Shown here one piece after another: positions 35,748 to 43,632 of a stretch of DNA of 64,000 bases. Positions within the stretch are counted from its first letter, which is position 1. Each line of letters begins with the position of its first letter. Where the stretch lies: the NCBI GenBank assembly GCA_964634325.1, contig CAZWJF010000005.1, positions 62,001 through 126,000 on the forward strand. The letters are read 5' to 3'. The notes under the pieces are model-generated. The model saw nothing but the letters and a program-made list of their open reading frames with translations, was not told the DNA's origin and did no database searches. A program made the position numbers and the translations under genes. Origin of the DNA: JAJXWB01 sp964634325. Its GTDB lineage: Bacteria > Pseudomonadota > Alphaproteobacteria > Rhizobiales > Beijerinckiaceae.

Positions 35748-38176
35748 CCCCCTTGCTGAAGTCAATAACGGTGACGAATTTTCGCAGCATCAAAGGATCC
35801 GTCACGGTTCCGCTTGATGCGCCTGTCGTCCTCATCCACGGCCAGAATGGCACCGGGAAAACCAGCATTCTCTCGGCGATCGAGCTGGGCCTGACCGGCC
35901 AGGTTCCCTCGCTGGCCCGTCTCGACCGGGATTATGTTTCGCATCTGGTTCACAAGGACGCCAATGACGCTCGGATTGTGACCACGGCGGACAACCTCGA
36001 TGGGGAGACTAAGTCGACAGAAACGCTGGTGACACGCAGCAGTGTTTCAGGAGCGCCACTGCTTTCCCGCGAGCGGGCGCACTTCTACAGCGAGCGCTGC
36101 TATCTTGCTCAGGCAACGCTTGGGCGTCTTCTGGAGATTTATGAGGACAAGGACACGCGCCGGAGCGATTCACCTTTAACGAAGTTCGTCAAAGACCTCC
36201 TCGGCCTTGATCATCTCGATGCGCTGATCGATGGACTGCATGACGCGGGGGACGTCCGCCGTTTGCGCGGATCCCTCCCGGCATATTGGGAAGTGCGTGA
36301 AACGATACCGTCCATCGAGAAACAGATTGCGACCGAGAAGACTGAAGCCGATCGCCTCGACCAAGACTTTCAGGCGATAAACGGCCGTCTATTGGCGAGG
36401 ATGGCGGAACTCGGTCTTCAGGTTACACCGGCGATGTCCGATAGCGAGCTCCGCCTCGCTATCGAAGACCGGCAGGAGGAGCCCGAACTTCAGCGGCTGG
36501 CAGGCGTTCGGCGAGATGTCAGCGCTGCGCGTGAGCAATGGCGGACAGTGCAGTCGCCGGTGGGGGCCACTGAAATGGCAGACGCCGAGCGCGCCGTGTC
36601 CACGGCCAATGAGGCCGTCGAAACTTGGCGCTCGACAACCGGCGCAGCGCTCGAAGACCAGTTTGCGCGTCTCGGGGAGTTCTTCCCCGACTTGCCGTCA
36701 CCGCAATCAGTCGGTCCCGAACGTGCGCGTGCTGAGGCCATGCAACGGCTCAGCGCAGAACTTCAGCGATGCGAGGCGCTTCTGGCTCGCGACAGCGTGG
36801 ATAGTGCGGCGCTCGAAACGCTGGATCAGGAGATGGCCAGGGCGCGCTCCAGGGCGGCTGTGCTGGACGAGCAGATTGCAGGGCAAGCCGCGCAGGCGGG
36901 CACGCTCGCGCAGGTACTCGCGGAAATTCTGCCGCATATCCATTCGGAAGATTGCCCGATCTGCGGACGCGACTATAGCGAGACTTCGAAGGAGCCATTG
37001 CAGGCGCATGTATCGAACCGCATCGCCGCGCTAACCGCAAGCGCGGGACGCTTGGAAGCCCTGTCTCGCGAGCGTGCCGATGCCTCCCGGATAGTGGCCG
37101 ATGCGGAACGGCGGCAAGCGGCGATAGCTGCGAGGCTCCTGGCTCCCGCGGCCCGCGATCAGCTGAAGGACAGGCGTGCCCGGCTGGAGGAACTTCAACG
37201 GTCGCTGACCGACATCGAAGAAGCTGCCAAGCGCGGCGAGCAATGCATTTCGGCGGCAGCGGCGGCGTCACAGCGCCTAACCCAGCTTCGCACGCATGAT
37301 CAGCGCGCCGCCTCCATTCGCACGTCTGTCACGCGGTTTGCCCAGGACCTTGGCCTTGACGCGGTCGGCGAGACGGAGAGTGTCGAGGCCGCGTTAGCGC
37401 GCTTCGTTACCCATGTGAGCGAGCGAGAGGCGGCCCTGACCGCGCGCCAATCTGCACGCCGTGATGCCCTGTCGGACCTGAGAGAGCGGCAAAACCTAAG
37501 GACAAAGCGTGATGCGATGGCTGCAGCGCTTTCTGAAAAGGAAGAACGGGCCAAGCGGTTGGCTGCCGCCAAGGAAAAGGCGGATGCACGGATCAACCAA
37601 GCACGCGACCTTGGCCGGCGGGCGCGTGAGGCTCGAACGAACATCGTTCGCCGGATCTTCAACGATTCACTCAATGCCGTGTGGCGCGATCTGTTCGTGC
37701 GCCTCGCTCCAGACGAGCCTTTCGTCCCCGCTTTTGCTCTCCCGGAGAATCAAGGTGGACCCGTAGAGGCCGTCCTCGAGACGCTTTATCGGTCGGGTGG
37801 GAAAGGCGGAAATCCGCGGGCGATGTTGAGCGCCGGCAACCTGAACACCGCGGCGCTCACTTTGTTCTTGGCGTTGCATCTTTCCGTAGGTCCAACCCTG
37901 CCATGGTTGGTTATCGATGACCCTGTCCAGAGTATGGATGAGGTTCACATCGCACAGTTCGCTGCTCTGCTCCGCACGCTTTCAAAACAACATGGACGGC
38001 AGGTAGTCATTGCTGTGCATGAGAAGCCGCTGTTCGACTACTTGAGTCTTGAGTTGGGCCCGGCGTTCCAAGACGATCGTTTGATTACAATCGAGATGGG
38101 CCGGACAGCAAGCGGCGCAACGGTGGTGAACTATGAACCGATGATATGGAGGCCAGACACGGCGATCGCGGCGTAG
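35744..38176 (+). CDS. SMC/Rad50-like ATPase, Lamassu LmuB/DdmC-like
   Basis: An 810-residue protein. Walker A GQNGTGKTS is at residues 33-41, long coiled coils run from about 190 to 650, a zinc-hook-like CPIC lies near residue 404 (EDCPICGRDYSE), the ABC signature region LSAGNLNTAAL near 694, Walker B LVIDDPVQSMDE near 720 and the H-loop VIAVHEKPL near 757. It should dimerise through the hook and sense foreign DNA structures, activating the SIR2 effector. It is the last gene of the three-gene unit. Confidence 0.88.
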   Translation: MTPLLKSITVTNFRSIKGSVTVPLDAPVVLIHGQNGTGKTSILSAIELGLTGQVPSLARLDRDYVSHLVHKDANDARIVTTADNLDGETKSTETLVTRSSVSGAPLLSRERAHFYSERCYLAQATLGRLLEIYEDKDTRRSDSPLTKFVKDLLGLDHLDALIDGLHDAGDVRRLRGSLPAYWEVRETIPSIEKQIATEKTEADRLDQDFQAINGRLLARMAELGLQVTPAMSDSELRLAIEDRQEEPELQRLAGVRRDVSAAREQWRTVQSPVGATEMADAERAVSTANEAVETWRSTTGAALEDQFARLGEFFPDLPSPQSVGPERARAEAMQRLSAELQRCEALLARDSVDSAALETLDQEMARARSRAAVLDEQIAGQAAQAGTLAQVLAEILPHIHSEDCPICGRDYSETSKEPLQAHVSNRIAALTASAGRLEALSRERADASRIVADAERRQAAIAARLLAPAARDQLKDRRARLEELQRSLTDIEEAAKRGEQCISAAAAASQRLTQLRTHDQRAASIRTSVTRFAQDLGLDAVGETESVEAALARFVTHVSEREAALTARQSARRDALSDLRERQNLRTKRDAMAAALSEKEERAKRLAAAKEKADARINQARDLGRRAREARTNIVRRIFNDSLNAVWRDLFVRLAPDEPFVPAFALPENQGGPVEAVLETLYRSGGKGGNPRAMLSAGNLNTAALTLFLALHLSVGPTLPWLVIDDPVQSMDEVHIAQFAALLRTLSKQHGRQVVIAVHEKPLFDYLSLELGPAFQDDRLITIEMGRTASGATVVNYEPMIWRPDTAIAA

Positions 38177-38333
38177 GAGCCGCAGACTGGCTGCGACCCT
38201 CATCGTCAGGGATGGCGAAGCGCTGTGGCCGACACCTACAAGGGGGCCTCCGGCGTAGGGGTTCGATTGGATCGTTAGGATAGCTAAAGACCGAACCGCT
38301 CTTCTCATGGCGATCCATGGAAGGATTGGACTT

Positions 38334-38738
38334 GTGAACGTCATCGGACACGGCATTGACCTGGTGGAGGTCGCCGAGATGCGCCGCTGGATCGAGGATC
38401 CGCGCGACCCGCTGATTCCGCGTTGCTTCGTTCAGGCTGAGCTCGACGAGATCGGCGATGGGGCCGATCGGATCGAGCGCCTGGCAGGGCGGTTCGCCGC
38501 CAAGGAGGCGGTGCTCAAGGCGCTCGGCACAGGTTTCGGCGCGGGCGTCGCATTCACCGATGTGATGATCCACCGCGCACCCGGCGCGGCGCCTGAGGTC
38601 CGGCTCACCGGCGGCGCCGCGAAGGCCGCCGTGGCGTTGGGCGTGACTGCTTGGCGGCTCAGCATCAGCCATGCCGGCGGGCTGGCGATGGCGAGCGTTC
38701 TCGCTTTGGGTGCGGAGGCTCACGCGCGCGAGTCCTGA
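38334..38738 (+). CDS. acpS: Holo-[acyl-carrier-protein] synthase (AcpS-type phosphopantetheinyl transferase)
   Basis: Read from GTG 38334 (VNVIGHGIDLVEVAEM, preceded by GGAAGG) it is 134 residues, normal for AcpS. The Mg/CoA motifs are intact: GHGIDLVE with Asp9, GRFAAKEAVLKALGTG with Lys57-Glu58, and LSISHAGG. It transfers 4'-phosphopantetheine to a carrier-protein serine. It is not in the usual pdxJ/lepB housekeeping context. Instead it converges on, and overlaps by 19 bp, an operon that starts with an ACP-like gene, which is probably its substrate. Confidence 0.88.
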   Translation: MNVIGHGIDLVEVAEMRRWIEDPRDPLIPRCFVQAELDEIGDGADRIERLAGRFAAKEAVLKALGTGFGAGVAFTDVMIHRAPGAAPEVRLTGGAAKAAVALGVTAWRLSISHAGGLAMASVLALGAEAHARES

Positions 38739-39646
38739 GCGGAGGGCGGGCCTAGGAAGGTGATGCGACATGCGTCGAGATCGACGGCGATGCGGCCGCC
38801 GTGTGCGGCGAGCACGGCGCGCCATACGTCGAAGCCCTGCAGGATCGCTTGCTCCCATTCGCCGGTGGTGCATTGCCGCACTTCCAGGTGAGACGTCATG
38901 TCCTTGATCGTGCGCAGGATCTGGAAGTCGAGGGCGGCGACCCCTTCGAGAAAACGATGGCGACGCGCATAGTCGAACGCGAGCGCCGCTACACCCTCTT
39001 CGATGACGGCCGCGCGCCCGCCGTCCTCCACCTCATCGAGCAGTGGCCGGCTCTTGCGCTTGCGCCGGAGCAAGGCGCGGGTGATCGGTGACCAACCCAG
39101 GACGGCGGCGTAGGCGAAATGGAAGACATCGTGGAAGCGATAGCCGTCTGGGTCATAGGCATTGTCGGTGAGCTCCGCGCCGAACGGCTTGCCGTCGATC
39201 AGGACACGCACGTGCCGGCGCGTTTCGCCGTCAACGTCGATGAGTTCGACCTCAAATCGTCGCGGCAAGCGCTCGCCTTCGGGAAGCTCAGCGTCGAAGG
39301 TGAGCGGCTCGGTGCGTTCGCTGGCCCAGCGCTGTTTGACCTTCGCTAGGTTGGCGGCGGCGATGTCGGACAGCGAGAGGTCGAACTTGCTCGCCACATT
39401 GGCAATGTACCAAAGCAGATCGCCTAGTTCCTCGGAGACGCGCTCCTTGAAGAGGCGATGCGCCTCGCCGTCGCGCAGGTGCTTCTTGTACTCACTGAGC
39501 AGCTGGCCGGTTTCACCGGCGAGGCCGAGCATGGGCACGATCATCGCGGTGGTCTCGTCGGCGCCGTCGCGCGCGGGCACACGATCGGTGCGCAGCGCCT
39601 CCTTCTGATAGCTGTTGAAGTCCAAGCGCGCCTCCTTCGGCGTCAT
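38720..39646 (-). CDS. MazG-like nucleoside triphosphate pyrophosphohydrolase
   Basis: A 308-residue protein from ATG 39646. The N-terminal MazG-type helices carry 'IVPMLGLAGETGQLLSEYKKHL' and 'RVSEELGDLLWYIANVA', the paired acidic motifs that bind metal. A second domain (about 150-308) has 'FHDVFHFAYAAVLGW' and 'EEGVAALAFDYARR', reminiscent of another helical NTPase unit. Such enzymes trim selected dNTPs to monophosphates, and phages with modified bases use them to bias pools. It is the last gene of the minus-strand operon and overlaps the preceding gene by 4 bases. Confidence 0.82.
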   Translation of the reverse strand: MTPKEARLDFNSYQKEALRTDRVPARDGADETTAMIVPMLGLAGETGQLLSEYKKHLRDGEAHRLFKERVSEELGDLLWYIANVASKFDLSLSDIAAANLAKVKQRWASERTEPLTFDAELPEGERLPRRFEVELIDVDGETRRHVRVLIDGKPFGAELTDNAYDPDGYRFHDVFHFAYAAVLGWSPITRALLRRKRKSRPLLDEVEDGGRAAVIEEGVAALAFDYARRHRFLEGVAALDFQILRTIKDMTSHLEVRQCTTGEWEQAILQGFDVWRAVLAAHGGRIAVDLDACRITFLGPPSAQDSRA

Positions 39647-40797
39647 CCCGCCACGGCGCGCTGCGGCGCGCCGACGCGGATCTTGTCGTTGAGCTTCCAT
39701 TTTGGCGGATAGAACAGGTCGATCGGATCGGGGGTCGCCTCGAACTTCTGTTTGATGCGGACACGGCCGGTCTTTCCCGCGATCTGCGGGTGCGCCACAC
39801 GCGCATATTTGTCGACTTCGCAGAACAGATTCTGGCAGTCGATTAGCTGAAGCCGGCGCCCCCAGAGCGATTGGAAGTCAAGGCCGAGACGCTCGAACTC
39901 CTGCTCCTGTAGATCGGCCATCAGCCGGATGAGCTCGGGCTCGTTCAGGCCGCCCGGGTCGAGGAAGCATTTGCGCAGCCCATCGCGCGCGCCCGGTCCG
40001 GGCATGACGAAGTCCATCTCGCTGAAATCGGTGAGCTCGCTGTAATTGATGTCGGTGATGAACTGATAGGCGAGGAAGTCGCCGATCGTCGGATAGGCGC
40101 GCAGCTTCTCGAAGCCCTCCTGCATCGTGCGGGTTTGCGCCAGCCGCTCGGCCAGCTGGTCGGCCATCATGCGTTCGAGCAGCAACAGGTGGTTCTGGTG
40201 CTTCGCCGATCGGCCGAAGGCGCGACTCCCCGGCGGCATGATGTAGGCGGCCGAGTAAATGCGATGGCCGGCCTGCATCGTGCGCGTGAGCACCCCGTCA
40301 TAGGCGGCGAAGCGATAGTCCTCGAAGGTGATCGGACCGAGGGCACGTTCGAGGAGTTCCCAGGTCTCGATCTTGTTGAACAGCTTGAAGAGCAGGATGC
40401 GGAAGAACAGTTCACGCGGCGACTTGGGCAGGTCGTCGCGATAGATGACATGCCGGATAAGATACTGGCTGACCCGGTCAGACGCGCGATAGGCGTTGGT
40501 GAACTTGTAGATCGCCAGCACCGGATTGTGCGTCCATGGACGCGCCTCACCGCTGGCGCGGCGAAAGAACACCGCCTGCCGTTCGGCGGCGAAGCGCCAA
40601 TAGCTCTCATAGACCTCGGACACCTTGGCCGGCGCGAGGTGTCGCAGCACGATCGGCGCGGGCGCCGCCGATGGCTCCGGTGGCCGGACCGCGATGGGGA
40701 AATCCATCGGCAGCGATGCCACAGTTGCGCTGGAACGAGACTTCGGTGGGCGGCCGCGTGGACGTTTCGTTGTGTTTTTGGGCGACCTCGAATTCAA
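39643..40797 (-). CDS. Putative DNA-base hypermodification protein (HMUDK_hel / aGPT-Pplase-like)
   Basis: A 384-residue protein with a basic, disordered N-terminus (to about 45). The core has 'YWRFAAERQAVFFRR', 'YKFTNAYRASDRVSQYL', 'FRILLFKLFNKIETWELLERALG', 'YSAAYIMPPG', 'FLAYQFITDINYSELTDFSEMDFVMPGPGARDGLRKCF' and 'LQLIDCQNLFCEVDKYARV'. I recognise this as the helical family linked to 5-hydroxymethyl-dU DNA kinase and glutamyl/putrescinyl-thymine pyrophosphorylases, which act on hydroxymethyl pyrimidines in DNA. The exact reaction is unknown. It overlaps both neighbours by 4 bases (ATGA). Confidence 0.78.
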   Translation of the reverse strand: MNSRSPKNTTKRPRGRPPKSRSSATVASLPMDFPIAVRPPEPSAAPAPIVLRHLAPAKVSEVYESYWRFAAERQAVFFRRASGEARPWTHNPVLAIYKFTNAYRASDRVSQYLIRHVIYRDDLPKSPRELFFRILLFKLFNKIETWELLERALGPITFEDYRFAAYDGVLTRTMQAGHRIYSAAYIMPPGSRAFGRSAKHQNHLLLLERMMADQLAERLAQTRTMQEGFEKLRAYPTIGDFLAYQFITDINYSELTDFSEMDFVMPGPGARDGLRKCFLDPGGLNEPELIRLMADLQEQEFERLGLDFQSLWGRRLQLIDCQNLFCEVDKYARVAHPQIAGKTGRVRIKQKFEATPDPIDLFYPPKWKLNDKIRVGAPQRAVAG

Positions 40798-41648
40798 AGC
40801 GTAGCTCCTGCGGTCGCTGCGGCGATAACCGGGCGTGCTGCCGGCACGGCGGGCGGGGCCACGAGGGTGTGGGCGGCGGCGACTAGCGGCGCGAAATCCG
40901 CATCGCTCTTTGTGATGCGCTCGAGCTTGGCGATCCCGACCATGACGTTCAGGCGCGCGAGCGGCATGCCCATCTCATGGGCCATGAACGCGCCGAGCTG
41001 AGCCAAGCCGAGATAGTTGCCATAGGCTTTGTCGAAGATCTGCTGGGTAGCGTAGAAGGCGTTGGTGACGAGACCGGTCGCGGTCGGCTCGAAGCTCACC
41101 TGCTGCAGGCAGGGAAAGCCGAGTTGGGCGCTCGCGACATGGTCGCGGCCCGGATCGAAGGTGGTCGCCTGAAGCATCGAACGGCGCACGCCCGCCCGCG
41201 AATTGAACTGAGACAAAATCCACTCCAGTTGATTGCCGTCGCTCGGGCCGCGCCCGTACATGACCATGCGCTCGAAATACAGGCCGCGGCCATTGGCTTT
41301 GCGGTTCATCGCCTGCCAGCGCGGGAATGTCGCGCGATAGAGTGTGAAAAGGCGGGTCCGGTCGCCGCGCGACATCTCCCAGAGGCGCTGTGGGAAGATC
41401 GTGAACGCAACATCGTCGACCACGAGTCGCCCCTTGCGCTTGAGCAGCCGATCGAGCGCCTGGCGCACCACTGGGTCTTCGGCTGCGGCACCGTTCTGCG
41501 CGAATCCGCTCAGGCTCAGCATCAACGGGGCGACCTCGGTGCCAGCGCCGTCGAGAACTTTCAGCAGCAGCCGCGCCCAGGCGCGCGACAGGTTGGTGTC
41601 GTCGATCACCAGGGGCGGCGGTGGTGCGAGCATCTTGGCCTTACTCAT
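40794..41648 (-). CDS. Thymidylate-synthase-fold pyrimidine nucleotide methylase/hydroxymethylase-like
   Basis: A 284-residue protein. The C-terminal 190 residues align by eye with ThyA: MVMYGRGPSDGNQLEWIL, then RAGVRRSMLQATTFDPGRD (phosphate-binding arginines), FPCLQQVSF with the nucleophile cysteine, and 'QQIFDKAYGNYLGLAQLGAFMAHEMGM' in place of the LFLG-PFNIA segment. The His after the Cys is replaced by Leu and the folate/dUMP loops differ, so it is not an ordinary ThyA. dUMP or dCMP hydroxymethylases of phages share this fold. It probably makes the modified monophosphate for the system. The first 90 residues are unique. Confidence 0.72.
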   Translation of the reverse strand: MSKAKMLAPPPPLVIDDTNLSRAWARLLLKVLDGAGTEVAPLMLSLSGFAQNGAAAEDPVVRQALDRLLKRKGRLVVDDVAFTIFPQRLWEMSRGDRTRLFTLYRATFPRWQAMNRKANGRGLYFERMVMYGRGPSDGNQLEWILSQFNSRAGVRRSMLQATTFDPGRDHVASAQLGFPCLQQVSFEPTATGLVTNAFYATQQIFDKAYGNYLGLAQLGAFMAHEMGMPLARLNVMVGIAKLERITKSDADFAPLVAAAHTLVAPPAVPAARPVIAAATAGATL

Positions 41649-42543
41649 CCGGGTCCTCCTCTAGATGCCGGTACTGAGCGAGACCGACATAGCCGTACAG
41701 CTCGTTCTTCTGGACGGGAGCGACGCGCACGAAGACGGCCCAGTCACCAGCGCTCGCCTGGAGGATCCCCGGCTTCACCGCCCGGAACAGGCGTCCGGTT
41801 GCGAGGTCGCGCTCGAAGGCGAGTCCGCCGCCCGTCACCTCGGTGCCGGGCGGCAGAAGAAGCAGCGTCTTGACCTCGGCATCCAAGGTGGGCGCGGCGC
41901 GATGGCGATCGGCGACGATCAGCGGCTCAGGCGTCAGCGCACCGAGGATGTCCGTGCGCAACGCCTTGGGCGTGACCCGCTGCAGAGCGGCGGCGCGGCC
42001 GCGCGACAGCATGTTCACGCCGGCCGAGAGGTGAGTCAGAAGCGTCGCGTAGCCGACGCCGAACTCGCAGGCGATGGTGAAGATCTGCGCCGGCGTCGCC
42101 GTTTCTGGGGTCCAGCCCCGGACCGAGAAAGCACGGCGCAGGCCGATGATCGGCATGAGGATGAAGCCTGCGAAGGCGTCGGCCAAGAACTCCTTGGGGT
42201 CCTCACAAGGCTGTGCCTTGGCATCCTCGCGCAACTCGTCGATCGACGAGCCATGGCCGAATACGTGATGGCCGAGCTCGTGCGCGCAATTGTAGGCGCG
42301 CCGCGGCAACGGCCGTCGCGCGGAGAGATGGATGCGGGGCGGAAGGCCGCGCTGATACATCCCTTCCATGTTGATGTTGTTGAAGCGCACCGGGATGCCC
42401 AGCGTCTCGCACAGCCCGTAGATGCAGATCGGGCTGGCTTGGTCGAGCTTGGCCTTCGCTCGCGTGGCCGTGGCTGCCTGCATCGCTTGGGTCGCCAGGG
42501 CACGGCGGTTGAAGCTGGGCTTGGCGGTGCGCATCACGTTCAT
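41641..42543 (-). CDS. ImmA/IrrE-family metallopeptidase
   Basis: A 300-residue protein from ATG 42543 (MNVMRTAKPSFNRRALATQ). The M78 zinc motif is HELGHHVFGH, with a downstream 'EDPKEFLADAFAGFILMP' that supplies the third ligand. ImmA/IrrE proteases cleave XRE-type repressors to turn on mobile-element or stress genes. Here the XRE regulator is encoded directly upstream, its stop overlapping this start by one base. It probably releases repression of the whole operon. Confidence 0.9.
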   Translation of the reverse strand: MNVMRTAKPSFNRRALATQAMQAATATRAKAKLDQASPICIYGLCETLGIPVRFNNINMEGMYQRGLPPRIHLSARRPLPRRAYNCAHELGHHVFGHGSSIDELREDAKAQPCEDPKEFLADAFAGFILMPIIGLRRAFSVRGWTPETATPAQIFTIACEFGVGYATLLTHLSAGVNMLSRGRAAALQRVTPKALRTDILGALTPEPLIVADRHRAAPTLDAEVKTLLLLPPGTEVTGGGLAFERDLATGRLFRAVKPGILQASAGDWAVFVRVAPVQKNELYGYVGLAQYRHLEEDPDE

Positions 42544-42908
42544 CAGCGATCGCCTCCGTTCGCGGTGGAATCGCTGCGCATGGCGGCTAACAGCTTGAGC
42601 AGCCGTTCCAGGTCGTCTGGCTTGAGCTTGGAAAGTTCGCGGGCAGCGAGTTCGAGCCGCGGGTCCTGGGCGTCGATTGTGTCGGGCGCCTCGCCTAGCA
42701 GCCAAGCGACACTGACGTCATAGACCTCGGCGAGCTTGGCGAGCTCGTCGGCTGAGACGCGCCGATTGCCGGCTTCAATCTCGCTTACGGAGGGGCGATG
42801 CAGGCCGAGCAACTTGGCGACATGGCCTTGCGACAGGCCCGCGAGCTTGCGCGCCTCTCTCAGTCGTTCGGCGATCTGAGCGCGCTTGGCGGAATCGATC
42901 TCGGTCAT
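42543..42908 (-). CDS. XRE-family repressor of the carrier-protein operon
   Basis: A 121-residue protein with a clear Cro/C1 HTH (RLREARKLAGLSQGHVAKLLGLHRPSVSEIEAGNRRVSADELAKLAEVYDVSVAWLLG) and a short helical tail (LELAARELSKLKPDDLERLLKLLAAM). It pairs with the following ImmA/IrrE peptidase. Likely operator: the 15-bp palindrome across the -10 box of the operon promoter. It overlaps the ACP-like gene by 4 bases. Confidence 0.9.
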   Translation of the reverse strand: MTEIDSAKRAQIAERLREARKLAGLSQGHVAKLLGLHRPSVSEIEAGNRRVSADELAKLAEVYDVSVAWLLGEAPDTIDAQDPRLELAARELSKLKPDDLERLLKLLAAMRSDSTANGGDR

Positions 42909-43210
42909 GCCGCCGCTGCTTGCTTATCGTCCTGCTTCTTGAGCAGTTCGCAGACGAAGGCGACGGTCTCGTCGATGGAGCGTGGGAGCTTGCTCGTCTC
43001 GTCGACGAAGATGTTCACCTCGTTCGGGATCGTCGCGCCGATCTCGGTGGCGAGGATGGTGGTCGCGACGGGCCAGATCTTGCTGTCAAACTTGGGCAGG
43101 TTCTCAACTGGCTTGGTGGCGCCAGCTAGCGTTGGGCATTCCAAGCCGCTGTCAGCCTGAATCTGGCCGAGGACAGCGATCAGCTTCTCTTTGATTTCCG
43201 TAGCGTCCAT
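42905..43210 (-). CDS. Acyl-carrier-like protein
   Basis: A 101-residue acidic protein. The pattern resembles ACPs: helix 1 'IKEKLIAVLGQIQADSG', then VENLPKFDSKIWPVATTI, where Asp42-Ser43 occupies the place of the phosphopantetheine-accepting DS(L) motif. 'LATEIGATIPNEVNIFVDETSKLPRSIDETVAFVCELL' corresponds to ACP helices II-IV. Lysine replaces the usual leucine after the serine. It is the first gene of the operon with a perfect AAGGAGG, and an acpS gene lies at the other end of the module, which strengthens the call. Direct evidence of modification is lacking. Confidence 0.7.
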   Translation of the reverse strand: MDATEIKEKLIAVLGQIQADSGLECPTLAGATKPVENLPKFDSKIWPVATTILATEIGATIPNEVNIFVDETSKLPRSIDETVAFVCELLKKQDDKQAAAA

Positions 43211-43235
43211 GTGAGCCTCCTTGATCTGACATATC

Positions 43236-43293
43236 GTAAGATAATCTTACCACCTGGAATGTCAAGGGAGCGGTGGCTACGGTTGGCTACGGT
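43236..43293 (-). promoter_or_regulatory. Promoter and operator of the carrier-protein/base-modification operon
   Basis: On the minus strand TTGACA (43265-43260) and TATCTT (43243-43238) are 16 bases apart. The -10 lies inside the perfect palindrome GTAAGAT-A-ATCTTAC (43236-43250), 26 bp before the start codon. Upstream of the -35, TGGCTACGGT occurs twice in tandem (43274-43283, 43284-43293). The palindrome is the likely XRE operator. Confidence 0.65.
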
Positions 43294-43632
43294 ATCGACG
43301 GCTAAGGTGCGCGAATGCGCGTGGAAACCAAAAAACTCGCTCGAACCACCGTGGACCGACTGAACCCTAGGTGACGGACATCGGGCCTGCTGGTAGGATT
43401 ATTTCGTGGAATTTGCGGAATGCACGGATGCGCCCAGATCGTCTCCTGCTTCCGCCGCTTGACGAGAGTCCCCGAAAGTACGTTTTTCGGGACCCTCCGA
43501 AAAACCCCAATGATTTCAAAGCCCCGCCATTTTGACGGCTAGGCTGACGGTATATTGCTCGCAGAAAAATTTTTATCGCAGTGATTTCAGTATCTTATGA
43601 TGACCGTTAACCATCGAGTGGGAGTGAGGCGG
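43294..43632. other. Intergenic region, about 340 bp, without a gene
   Basis: No plausible frame. It contains an imperfect inverted repeat around 43469-43507 (CCCCGAAA ... TTTTCGGG and CCGAAAAA). This could be a terminator for either flanking unit or part of an element end. No tRNA or clear att duplication was found. Confidence 0.35.

Noticed and set aside
43320..43360. GGTTCGAGC on the minus strand, resembling a tRNA T-arm and possible att site
   Set aside because: No matching acceptor stem, anticodon arm or CCA end could be folded.
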